Shown: one piece after another, positions 14,928 through 26,372 of the stretch | Layout: each line of letters opens with the position of its first letter | Numbering within the stretch: position 1 is the first letter of the stretch | DNA from: Unio delphinus | Taxonomy: Eukaryota; Mollusca; Bivalvia; Unionida; Unionidae | Direction: 5' to 3' | NCBI GenBank assembly: GCA_029339505.1 | Contig: JAQISU010000231.1 | Span: 1,948,001-2,012,000, forward strand | Length of the DNA stretch: 64,000 nt | Notes under the pieces: generated by a model | Seen by the model: the letters and a program-made list of their open reading frames with translations, nothing else | The model's database searches: none | What the model was told of the DNA's origin: nothing | Program-made: the position numbers and the translations under genes

Positions 14928-16176
14928 TGTGAATTTTCCAATCCCCGTTCCCGTGAGCGAGATCGCATTAGCAAAACTACGAGTATATCATAGCTGGCCT
15001 AATATTAGATCGGTAGCATTTGGTGGTCAACAACCAAATAATTCCTTGGTATTCGCGTGGAAAAATCGTGAAGACGGAACTCCAGACTGGAACGTTGTCT
15101 CGTTACCAACTGGGTCATACCAAATCGAACAGATCAACGCTGAATTTCAACGTAGAATAAAATCTCTCACTGGAAAAGAATCAAAAATCGCTATAACAGT
15201 TCACGAACCAACATTATCATCTGCTATCGAGATTAATTCCCCTGGGTATGTTGTAGATATTTATCAGAGTTCTATAAGATCAGTGTTAGGATGGCCTGAA
15301 TTACCACCGGATAACTCGCGAGAAAATTCGAAGGATTTTCCACCCGAACCTAAGAAATCCGATTATATCACCAACAAAATAAAACCCGTTAATGAAATCA
15401 AGACTTATCGAGATCATACTGCCGAAAAAATCATAATTAAATTACCCCACTATAATTCTCTCGTTATTAACGTTCCATTTATTAACAATAATTTTATAGC
15501 AATGAATAATGATTTTTCACTACTGCTAATATCTCTTAAATCCGGCTCTCTCACACAAGATGAATTTATCAGCATCATAGAAACAGCTAATAAAATCATT
15601 TATGATATGAAAGTATTCAACTCGGTAATTATTCATGAAGTATTGAACGATGAGATATCACATGATGTTTTTGCGGATATATACAAAATTAATAAAACGG
15701 AGATTAAAGATTTTAAAATCCCTGGATATGATCCGGATAAACTAAAGAAACAACTTGACGATGCTATTGATATTGGGTTCAAAAGAATCCACGATAATTG
15801 GAAAAAATCGAAGAATCCTACAGCAAATATTCTGAAATTTAATAATGATCCAGAAGGCGGCGGTAGACATATTGCTCCGAACAATGTGAATATTTCAACG
15901 GTGATTGCGCTCAACTTAGTATGTGACGTTATCGAAGGAAATTATCAAATAAATCTCGAACAATCAAATCAAGCTCAGCAAGGATATATTTTATACTCAT
16001 TTGCACCAACGGCTCCTCCAGGATTTCTAATTATTGAAGACCCAACTAATCTAGTCTATATGCGATGTCATAATAATTTGTTAACGAGAATTAATTTCAA
16101 ACTCACTGACCAATCTAATAATCTGATTGATTTACGAGGTGAGGTTTTACAAATTAGTTTGTTTGTGAAATCTTAA
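14833..16176 (+). CDS. Penton / minor capsid protein, single jelly-roll, with insertion
   Basis: The 447-aa protein is the predicted vertex (penton) protein. Residues 15-155 form strand-rich sequence with a conserved GSYQIEQIN stretch near 94-102. The C-terminal block from about 352 to 447, with the PPGFLI region at 395-400 and LIDLRGE at 431-437, is the part I recognise most clearly in penton proteins of Polinton-like elements. Residues 165-345 are extra relative to what I expect of the family: polar, partly helical, Asn/Lys/Asp-rich. The left edge of this insertion coincides with an imperfect palindrome at 15322-15340. The ATG lies in the AAT repeat inside the preceding gene, and the gene stops just before the right TIR. 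Confidence 0.82.
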   Translation: MSSQELLQQIVTNTTPVKTSTISVTSTRPEFSVNFPIPVPVSEIALAKLRVYHSWPNIRSVAFGGQQPNNSLVFAWKNREDGTPDWNVVSLPTGSYQIEQINAEFQRRIKSLTGKESKIAITVHEPTLSSAIEINSPGYVVDIYQSSIRSVLGWPELPPDNSRENSKDFPPEPKKSDYITNKIKPVNEIKTYRDHTAEKIIIKLPHYNSLVINVPFINNNFIAMNNDFSLLLISLKSGSLTQDEFISIIETANKIIYDMKVFNSVIIHEVLNDEISHDVFADIYKINKTEIKDFKIPGYDPDKLKKQLDDAIDIGFKRIHDNWKKSKNPTANILKFNNDPEGGGRHIAPNNVNISTVIALNLVCDVIEGNYQINLEQSNQAQQGYILYSFAPTAPPGFLIIEDPTNLVYMRCHNNLLTRINFKLTDQSNNLIDLRGEVLQISLFVKS

Positions 16177-16350
16177 GGACTTGATCAAATATTTAGTTAG
16201 CGCATTAGCAGCCGAGGAGGTGAACGTCAAGTAAATGGCATCTTTTTTTTATGAATTGCTAGCAAGTTGGTCTGGTGTCGACGCTTTGTCGATCCCTTTT
16301 TCTGATGTCGATCCTTTTCGACAAAAAGTCTGTTCACCCTCTCTGCTGCT
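16177..16350 (-). repeat. Right terminal inverted repeat (174 bp)
   Basis: It is the reverse complement of 47-220, with three single-base differences and no length change. It begins right after the penton stop codon, ends CTCTCTGCTGCT and is followed by the AAAGC target duplication. Near-identity of the two arms suggests recent replication or insertion. Confidence 0.95.
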
Positions 16351-16355
16351 AAAGC
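16351..16355. repeat. Right target-site duplication AAAGC
   Basis: It is the second copy of the 5-bp duplication, directly after the right inverted repeat. The monomer then continues as TGTTGAAACCC. Confidence 0.85.
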
Positions 16356-19300
16356 TGTTGAAACCCTTTACTCCGCTTGGATTTGGTTAATACTTGGTTT
16401 ATTGGCTGCGCACCATTGGATAGTACGTCACCATACTTTAAAACCGGTTCCCACCATTTTTTTCAGCATGACTTTTGATGAAAAACGGACTTTTTTGTTT
16501 TTCATGTTATGGATCAGTTGGGCTTAGATAAAAGCTGTTGAAACCCTTTACCCCGCTTGGATTTGGTTAATACTTGGTTTATTGGCTGCGCACCATTGGA
16601 TAGTACGTCACCATACTTTAAAACCGGTTCCCACCATTTTTTTCAGCATGACTTTTGATGAAAAACGGACTTTTTTGTTTTTCATGTTATGGATCAGTTG
16701 GGCTTAGATAAAAGCTGTTGAAACCCTTTACCCCGCTTGGATTTGGTTAATACTTGGTTTATTGGCTGCGCACCATTAGATAGTACGTCACTATACTTTA
16801 AAACCGGTTCCCACCATTTTTTTCAGCATGACTTTTGATGAAAAACGGACTTTTTTGTTTTTCATGTTATGGATCAGTTGGGCTTAGATAAAAGCTGTTG
16901 AAACCCTTTACCCCGCTTGGATTTGGTTAATACTTGGTTTATTGGCTGCGCACCATTGGATAGTACGTCACCATACTTTAAAACCGGTTCCCACCATTTT
17001 TTTCAGCATGACTTTTGATGAAAAACGGACTTTTTTGTTTTTCATGTTATGGATCAGTTGGGCTTAGTTAAAAGCTGTTGAAACCCTTTACCAAGCTTGG
17101 ATTTGGTTAATACTTGGTTTATTGGCTGCGCACCATTGGATAGTACGTCACCATACTTTAAAACCGGTTCCCACCATTTTTTTCAGCATGACTTTTGATG
17201 AAAAACGGACTTTTTTGTTTTTCATGTTATGGATCAGTTGGGCTTAGATAAAAGCTGTTGAAACCCTTTACCCCGCTTGGATTTGGTTAATACTTGGTTT
17301 ATTGGCTGCGCACCATTGGATAGTACGTCACCATACTTTAAAACCGGTTCCCACCATTTTTTTCAGCATGACTTTTGATGAAAAACGGACTTTTTTGTTT
17401 TTCATGTTATGGATCAGTTGGGCTTAGATAAAAGCTGTTGAAACCCTTTACCCCGCTCGGATTTGGTTAATACTTGGTTTATTGGCTGCGCACCATTGGA
17501 TAGTACGTCACCATACTTTAAAACCGGTTTCCACCATTTTTTTCAGCATGACTTTTGATGAAAAACGGACTTTTTTGTTTTTCATGTTATGGATCAGTTG
17601 GGCTTAGATAAAAGCTGTTGAAACCCTTTACCCCGCTTGGATTTGGTTAATACTTGGTTTATTGGCTGCGCACCATTGAATAGTACGTCACCATACTTTA
17701 AAACCGGTTCCCACCATTTTTTTCAGCATGACTTTTGATGAAAAACGGACTTTTTTGTTTTTCGTGTTATGGATCAGTTGGGCTTAGATAAAAGCTGTTG
17801 AAACCCTTTACCCCGCTTGGATTTGGTTAATACTTGGTTTATTGGCTGCGCACCATTGGATAGTACGTCACCATACTTTAAAACCGGTTCCCACCATTTT
17901 TTTCAGCATGACTTTTGATGAAAAACGGACTTTTTTGTTTTTCATGTTATGGATCATTTGGGCTTAGATAAAAGCTGTTGAAACCCTTTACCCCGCTTGG
18001 ATTTGGTTAATACTTGGTTTATTGGCTGCGCACCATTCGATAGTACGTCACCATACTTTCAAACCGGTTCCCACCATTTTTTTCAGCATGACTTTTGATG
18101 AAAAACGGACTTTTTTGTTTTTCATGTTATGGATCAGTTTGGCTTAGATAAAAGCTGTTGAAACCCTTTACCCCGCTTGGATTTGGTTAATACTTGGTTT
18201 ATTGGCTGCGCACCATTGGATAGTACGTCACCATACTTTAAAACCGGTTCCCACCATTTTTTTCAGCATGACTTTTGATGAAAAACGGACTTTTTTGTTT
18301 TTCATGTTATGGATCAGTTGGGCTTAGATAAAAGCTGTTGAAACCCTTTACCCCGCTTGGATTTGGTTAATACTTGGTTTATTGGCTGCGCACCATTGGA
18401 TAGTACGTCACCATACTTTAAAACCGGTTCCCACCATTTTTTTCAGCATGACTTTTGATGAAAAACGGACTTTTTTGTTTTTCATGTTATGGATCAGTTG
18501 GGCTTAGATAAAAGCTGTTGAAACCCTTTACCCCGCTTGGATTTGGTTAATACTTGGTTAATTGGCTGCGCACCATTGGATAGTACGTCACCATACTTTA
18601 AAACCGGTTCCCACCATTTTTTTCAGCATGACTTTTGATGAAAAACGGACTTTTTTGTTTTTCATGTTATGGATCAGTTGGGCTTAGATAAAAGCTGTTG
18701 AAACCCTTTACCCCGCTTGGATTTGGTTAATACTTGGTTTATTGGCTGCGCACCATTGGATAGTACGTCACCATACTTTAAAACCGGTTCCCACCATTTT
18801 TTTCAGCATGACTTTTGATGAAAAACGGACTTTTTTGTTTTTCATGTTATGGATCAGTTGGGCTTAGATAAAAGCTGTTGAAACCCTTTACCCCGCTTGG
18901 ATTTGGTTAATACTTGGTTTATTGGCTGCGCACCATTGGATAGTACGTCACCATACTTTAAAACCGGTTCCCACCATTTTTTTCGGCATGACTTTTGATG
19001 AAAAACGGACTTTTTTGTTTTTGATGTTATGGATCAGTTGGGCTTAGATAAAAGCTGTTGAAACCCTTTACCCCGCTTGGATTTGGTTAATACTTGGTTT
19101 ATTGGCTGCGCACCATTGGATAGTACGTCACCATACTTTAAAACCGGTTCCCACCATTTTTTTCAGCATGACTTTTGATGAAAAACGGACTTTTTTGTTT
19201 TTCATGTTATGGATCAGTTGGGCTTAGATAAAAGCTGTTAAAACCCTTTACCCCGCTTGGATTTGGTTAATACTTGGTTTATTGGCTGCGCACCATTGGA

Positions 19301-22300
19301 TAGTACGTCACCATACTTTAAAACCGGTTCCCACCATTTTTTTCAACATGACTTTTGATGAAAAACGGACTTTTTTGTTTTTCATGTTATGGATCAGTTG
19401 GGCTTAGATAAAAGCTGTTGAAACCCTTTACCCCGCTTGGATTTGGTTAATACTTGGTTTATTGGCTGCGCACCATTGGATAGTACGTCACCATACTTTA
19501 AAACCGGTTCCCACCATTTTTTTCAGCATGACTTTTGATGAAAAACGGACTTTTTTGTTTTTCATGTTATGGATCAGTTGGGCTTAGAAAAAAGCTGTTG
19601 AAACCCTTTACCCCGCTTGGATTTGGTTAATACTTGGTTTATTGGCTGCGCACCATTGGATAGTACGTCACCATACTTTAAAACCGGTTCCCACCATTTT
19701 TTTCAGCATGACTTTTGATGAAAAACGGACTTTTTTGTTTTTCATGTTATGGATCAGTTGGGCTTAGATAAAAGCTGTTGAAACCCTTTACCCCGCTTGG
19801 ATTTGGTTAATACTTGGTTTATTGGCTGCGCACCATTGGATAGTACGTCACCATACTTTAAAACCGGTTCCCACCATTTTTTTCAGCATGACTTTTGATG
19901 AAAAACGGACTTTTTTGTTTTTCATGTTATGGATCAGTTGGGCTTAGATAAAAGCTGTTGAAACCCTTTACCCCGCTTGGATTTGGTAAATACTTGGTTT
20001 ATTGGCTGCGCACCATTGGATAGTACGTCACCATACTTTAAAACCGGTTCCCACCATTTTTTTCAGCATGACTTTTGATGAAAAACGGACTTTTTTGTTT
20101 TTCATGTTATGGATCAGTTGGGCTTAGATAAAAGCTGTTGAAACCCTTTACCCCGCTTGGATTTGGTTAATACTTGGTTTATTGGCTGCGCACCATTGGA
20201 TAGTACGTCACCATACTTTAAAACCGGTTCCCACCATTTTTTTCAGCATGACTTTTGATGAAAAACGGACTTTTTTGTTTTTCATGTTATGGATCAGTTG
20301 GGCTTAGATAAAAGCTGTTGAAACCCTTTACCCCGCTTGGATTTGGTTAATACTTGATTTATTGGCTGCGCACCATTGGATAGTACGTCACCATACTTTA
20401 AAACCGGTTCCCATCATTTTTTTCAGCATGACTTTTGATGAAAAACGGACTTTTTTGTTTTTCATGTTATGGATCAGTTGGGCTTAGATAAAAGCTGTTG
20501 AAACCCTTTACCCCGCTTGGATTTGGTTAATACTTGGTTTATTGGCTGCGCACCATTGGATAGTATGTCACCATACTTTAAAACCGGTTCCCACCATTTT
20601 TTTCAGCATGACTTTTGATGAAAAACGGACTTTTTTGTTTTTCATGTTATGGATCAGTTGGGCTTAGATAAAAGCTGTTGAAACCCTTTACCCCGCTTGG
20701 ATTTGGTTAATACTTGGTTTATTGGCTGCGCACCATTGGATAGTACGTCACCATACTTTCAAACCGGTTCCCACCATTTTTTTCAGCATGACTTTTGATG
20801 AAAAACGGACTTTTTTGTTTTTCATGTTATGGATCAGTTTGGCTTAGATAAAAGCTGTTGAAACCCTTTACCCCGCTTGGATTTGGTTAATACTTGGTTT
20901 ATTGGCTGCGCACCATTGGATAGTACGTCACCATACTTTAAAACCGGTTCCCACCATTTTTTTCAGCATGACTTTTGATGAAAAACGGACTTTTTTGTCT
21001 TTCATGTTATGGATCAGTTGGGCTTAGATAAAAGCTGTTGAAACCCTTTACCCCGCTTGGATTTGGTTAATACTTGGTTTATTGGCTGCGCACCATTGGA
21101 TAGTACGTCACCATACTTTAAAACCGGTTCCCACCATTTTTTTCAGCATGACTTTTGATGAAAAACGGACTTTTTTGTTTTTCATGTGATGGACCAGTTG
21201 GGCTTAGATAAAAGCTGTTGAAACCCTTTACCCCGCTTGGATTTGGTTAATACTTGGTTTATTGGCTGCGCACCATTGGATAGTACGTCACCATACTTTA
21301 AAACCGGTTCCCACCATTTTTTTCAGCATGACTTTTGATGAAAAACGGACTTTTTTGTTTTTCATGTTATGGATCAGTTGGGCTTAGATAAAAGCTGTTG
21401 AAACCCTTTACCCCGCTTGGATTTGGTTAATACTTGGTTTATTGGCTGCGCACCATTGGATAGTACGTCACCATACTTTAAAACCGGTTCCCACCATTTT
21501 TTTCAGCATGACTTTTGATGAAAAACGGACTTTTTTGTTTTTCATGTTATGGATCAGTTGGGCTTAGATAAAAGCTGTTGAAACCCTTTACCCCGCTTGG
21601 ATTTGGTTAATACTTGGTTTATTGGCTGCGCACCATTGGATAGTACGTCACCATACTTTAAAACCGGTTCCCACCATTTTTTTCAGCATGACTTTTGATG
21701 AAAAACGGACTTTTTTGTTTTTCATGTTATGGATCAGTTGGGCTTAGATAAAAGCTGTTGAAACCCTTTACCCCGCTTGGATTTGGTTAATACTTGGTTT
21801 ATTGGCTGCGCACCATTGGATAGTACGTCACCATACTTTAAAACCGGTTCCCACCATTTTTTTCAGCATGACTTTTGATGAAAAACGGACTTTTTTGTTT
21901 TTCATGTTATGGATCAGTTGGGCTTAGATAAAAGCTGTTAAAACCCTTTACCCCGCTTGGATTTGGTTAATACTTGGTTTATTGGCTGCGCACGATTGGA
22001 TAGTACGTCACCATACTTTAAAACCGGTTCCCACCATTTTATTCAGCATGACTTTTGATGAAAAACGGACTTTTTTGTTTTTCATGTTATGGATCAGTTG
22101 GGCTTAGAAAAAAGCTGTTGAAACCCTTTACCCCGCTTGGATTTGGTTAATACTTGGTTTATTGGCTGCGCACCATTGGATAGTACGTCACCATACTTTA
22201 AAACCGGTTCCCACCATTTTTTTCAGCATGACTTTTGATGAAAAACGGACTTTTTTGTTTTTCATGTTATGGATCAGTTGGGCTTAGATAAAAGCTGTTG

Positions 22301-24695
22301 AAACCCTTTACCCCGCTTGGATTTGGTTAATACTTGGTTTATTGGCTGCGCACCATTGGATAGTACGTCACCATACTTTAAAACCGGTTCCCACCATTTT
22401 TTTCAGCATGACTTTTGATGAAAAACGGACTTTTTTGTTTTTCATGTTATGGATCAGTTGGGCTTAGATAAAAGCTGTTGAAACCCTTTACCCCGCTTGG
22501 ATTTGGTTAATACTTGGTTTATTGGCTGCGCACCATTGGATAGTACGTCACCATACTTTAAAACCGGTTCCCACCATTTTTTTCAGCATGACTTTTGATG
22601 AAAAACGGACTTTTTTGTTTTTCATGTTATGGATCAGTTGGGCTTAGATAAAAGCTGTTGAAACCCTTTACCCCGCTTGGACATGTTATGGATCAGTTGG
22701 GCTTAGATAAAAGCTGTTGAAACCCTTTACCCCGCTTGGATTTGGTTAATACTTGGTTTATTGGCTGCGCACCATTGGATAGTACGTCACCATACTTTAA
22801 AACCGGTTCCCACCATTTTTTTTCAGCATGACTTTTGATGAAAAACGGACTTTTTTGTTTTTCATGTTATGGATCAGTTGGGCTTAGATAAAAGCTGTTG
22901 AAACCCTTTACCCCGCTTGGATTTGGTTAATACTTGATTTATTGGCTGCGCACCATTGAATAGTACGTCACCATACTTTAAAACCGGTTCCCACCATTTT
23001 TATCAGCATGACTTTTGATGAAAAACGGACTTTTTTGTTTTTCATGTTATGGATCAGTTGGGCTTAGATAAAAGCTGTTGAAACCCTTTACCCCGCTTGG
23101 ATTTGGTTAATACTTGGTTTATTGGCTGCGCACCATTGGATAGTACGTCACCATACTTTAAAACCGGTTCCCACCATTTTTTTCAGCCTGACTTTTGATG
23201 AAAAACGGACTTTTTTGTTTTTCATGTTATGGATCAGTTGGGCTTAGATAAAAGCTGTTGAAACCCTTTACCCCGCTTGGATTTGGTTAATACTTGGTTT
23301 ATTGGCTGCGCACCATTGGATAGTACGTCACCATACTTTAAAACCGGTTCCCACCATTTTTTTCAGCATGACTTTTGATGAAAAACGGACTTTTTTGTTT
23401 TTCATGTTATGGATCAGTTGGGCTTAGATAAAAGCTGTTGAAACCCTTTACCCAGCTTGGATTTGGTTAATACTTGATTTATTGGCTGCGCACCATTGGA
23501 TAGTACGTCACCATACTTTAAAACCGGTTCCCACCATTTTTTTCAGCATGACTTTTGATGAAAAACGGACTTTTTTGTTTTTCATGTTATGGATCAGTTG
23601 GGCTTAGATAAAAGCTGTTGAAACCCTTTACCCCGCTTGGATTTGGTTAATACTTGGTTTATTGGCTGCGCACCATTGGATAGTACGTCACCCTACTTTA
23701 AAACCGGTTCCCACCATTTTTTTCAGCATGACTTTTGATGAAAAACGGACTTTTTTGTTTTTCATGTTATGGATCAGTTGGGCTTAGATAAAAGCTGTTG
23801 AAACCCTTTACCCCGCTTGGATTTGGTTAATACTTGGTTTATTGGCTGCGCACCATTGGATAGTACGTCACCATACTTTAAAACCGGTTCCCACCATTTT
23901 TTTCAGCATGACTTTTGATGAAAAACGGACTTTTTTGTTTTTCATGTTATGGATCAGTTGGGCTTAGATAAAAGCTGTTGAAACCCTTTACCCCGCTTGG
24001 ACTTGGTTAATACTTGGTTTATTGGCTGCGCACCATTGGATAGTACGTCACCATACTTTAAAACCGGTTCCCACCATTTTTTTCAGCATGACTTTTGATG
24101 AAAAACGGACTTTTTTGTTTTTCATGTTATGGATCAGTTGGGCTTAGATAAAAGCTGTTGAAACCCTTTACCCCGCTTGGACTTGGTTAATACTTGGTTT
24201 CTTGGCTGCGCACCATTGGATAGTACGTCACCATACTTTAAAACCGGTTCCCACCATTTTTTTCAGCATGACGTTTGATGAAAAACGGACTTTTTTGTTT
24301 TTCATGTTATGGATCAGTTGGGCTTAGATAAAAGCTGTTGAAACCCTTTACCCCGCTTGGATTTGGTTAATACTTGGTTTATTGGCTGCGCACCATTGGA
24401 TAGTACGTCACCATACTTTAAAACCGGTTCCCACCATTTTTTTCAGCATGACTTTTGATGAAAAACGGACTTTTTTGTTTTTCATGTTATGGATCAGTTG
24501 GGCTTAGATAAAAGCTGTTGAAACCCTTTACCCCGCTTGGATTTGGTTAATACTTGGTTTATTGGCTGCGCACCATTGAATAGTACGTCACCATACTTTA
24601 AAACCGGTTCCCACCATTTTTTTCAGCATGACTTTTGATGAAAAACGGACTTTTTTGTTTTTCATGTTATGGATCAGTTGGGCTTAGATAAAAGC

Positions 24696-24700
24696 TGTTG
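24696..24700. repeat. TSD TGTTG of the first solo LTR
   Basis: TGTTG of the monomer precedes the LTR and is repeated right after it (26373-26377), a 5-bp target duplication. In an intact monomer TGTTG occurs once at this place. Confidence 0.85.
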
Positions 24701-26372
24701 TGTCACAGAATTAGGCGAAAATTTGAACTGATTTTTGTTGTTCTTGATTTGCAAACGAAACTCACCATTTTCTTGATTTCGTCGTACACGCATTACCTGG
24801 GGTGATTAAGTGGCGTGTAACGATTTGCATGTGCCAATTTGTAATTTACATGAAATCCGAAATACTCGTTTTACGTGGTGCACTGCAAGCTCGATGTGAT
24901 TTATGTTCACCTATTGAGAGTATATAAGGCGAACTATTTATCATAATTTTTTACGGGATCTAAAATATCTAATCGAAGGATAGATAACCTCGTCTTGCAA
25001 ATCTCCAGCCAAAGGGGTGAGTGTTAAATTTACATTTCGTTTTATTGTGAATTTTATTCAGATTATCATTTCGTATAATGATGCTTTTATTGCAATTAAA
25101 CGTGGAATATTTGGAATTACTAGTCACTTTTAGACTTTAAATACAATATCGTAATCTACGGCTTAGATTATTTTTGAGACAACTATTATTAGTCTGGTTT
25201 TGTTTATTATAGCTGATTCAGTCTGATTCCAGCTGATTCCGTCGTTGATTCCGTCGTTGATTCAGTCTGATTCCAGCTGATTCCGTCGTTGATACCGTAG
25301 AAGTACATCACTGATAGCGCATCTAATAACATCGTTGATACCGTCTCTGATACCGTAGCTGCTAACATAGTTGTTACATTGTTTCTGGTACCGTAGCTGC
25401 TAATAACATCGTTGATACCGTAGCTGCTAATAACATCGTTGATACCGTAGCTGTTAAACACATCTGATACCATCTTTTGATAAAAGTCTTTGATATCGTT
25501 TGATTTGTTGTGGGACATCTATTGTTTGTTCTGGAACATCTCTGTATAAATATCTGAATGTGCTTGTGCCGTTAATTTGTGCAAACGGAATTGAAGTATC
25601 TGTCTGTGTGTCGAACTGTCTGTTCGTCAATATCTGTGTAACGTGTAAATATCCGGAAAGCTAGAAGTCCGAGTGTCGGAGCTGTCTTAGAGTTGTAAAA
25701 CGTCCGGGTTGACATCTAGGGGAGTGAGGAACCGTTGGTTCGGGTAGATGTTGTATGCTGTCTGAACGTATAACTGTGGTGGATCCGTGTAGGGAAACGT
25801 CCGATAATAGTATTGGTCAACCCTCGGTTCTCGGGGAAACTGGGAGACGATTCAACTGTTGCTGAATCGTGCGGTTATACAGGGGAGACACATAGGTGTA
25901 TTGAAATTGTGATATAATTTAATACATTGTTGTATTTGCATGTTTATGTCAGATCGCAATAATATTTCAAGTGATCACATAGATATCAATAAAAGCTAGC
26001 AACTTGATTGAATACAAGTATATGATCGTGCTAGTTATCGCAATCCATCGTGCGATAGATAGTATGTCGTTTGTGTTTATTTTTTTCGTGAATCATACTT
26101 GCATTTATTTAACTTTCGTAAAGGATTCTTGGATCTGTGTATAATCCAAGAGATCCCTTTACATTTGTGATTCCTTTTGTATTGTTATTTAATTTATTCA
26201 TGTATTGTGAATGGTTGTGAGTGTAATTGTGGGTTGAGCGCGTGAATTATTGTGTTGTTACATCTGTATTTTTTTCATTTATAATTTATTACATAAATTT
26301 ATATTTTCTTTCACAAATTGTGTTTGTATTGTTCATTTAATCCACCCTCCTCTCGGTAACAATTCTGTTACA
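24701..26372. mobile_element. Solo LTR, copy 1 (1,672 bp)
   Basis: It begins TGTCACAGAAT and ends ATTCTGTTACA, so it has TG...CA ends with an imperfect 11-bp terminal inverted repeat, and it is flanked by TGTTG duplications. It holds a TATATAA box (24921-24927), a splice-donor-like GGTGAGTG about 95 bp further on, and AATAAA (25988-25993), all in plus orientation. No internal retroelement genes are present, so it is a solo LTR left by LTR-LTR recombination. A short tandem-repeat zone near 25210-25450 creates a minus-strand 103-codon frame of repeated residues, which I do not consider a gene. Superfamily not determined. Confidence 0.85.
25211..25450. repeat. Minisatellite-like zone inside the solo LTR
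   Basis: Units such as AGCTGATTCCGTCGTTGAT and GATACCGTAGCTGCTAATAACATCGTT repeat two or three times each. The zone accounts for the 103-codon frame on the minus strand (25207-25518), including its duplicated Ser-Tyr-Gly-Ile-Asn-Asp segments. The same zone recurs 6,894 bp downstream. Confidence 0.7.

Larger units (their letters stand above)
47..16350. mobile_element. Polinton/adintovirus-like integrated virus, complete
   Basis: The unit is 16,304 bp, bounded by 174-bp terminal inverted repeats and a 5-bp target duplication within satellite DNA. It encodes the diagnostic set: rve integrase, family-B polymerase-helicase, A32-like packaging ATPase, adenain-like cysteine protease, double-jelly-roll major capsid protein and single-jelly-roll penton. 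Accessory genes encode a PLA2, zinc-binding proteins, an HNH endonuclease and pX/pVI-like proteins. The gene set resembles virus-like elements known from cnidarian and arthropod genomes; that placement comes from recognised families, not a search. The large frames are intact. The only possible lesions are three -1 frame offsets between adjacent genes. Confidence 0.93.
16351..24700 (+). repeat. 180-bp satellite array, segment 1 (plus orientation)
   Basis: About 46 monomers of exactly 180 bp (starting GCTGTTGAAACCC) run head to tail, most differing from the consensus at 0-3 positions. An irregular junction at about 22681 leaves a partial unit of roughly 60 bp, the mark of unequal exchange. Each monomer contains a perfect 9-bp inverted repeat ATGAAAAAC-N10-GTTTTTCAT (for example 16478-16505). 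I see no gene. The unit size is near nucleosomal, as in many centromeric or heterochromatic satellites. Confidence 0.97.

Noticed and set aside
25207..25518. 103-codon minus-strand frame in the solo LTR, repeated at 32101-32412
   Set aside because: It covers a minisatellite-like zone, is opposite to the LTR promoter, and its two copies are explained by segment duplication.
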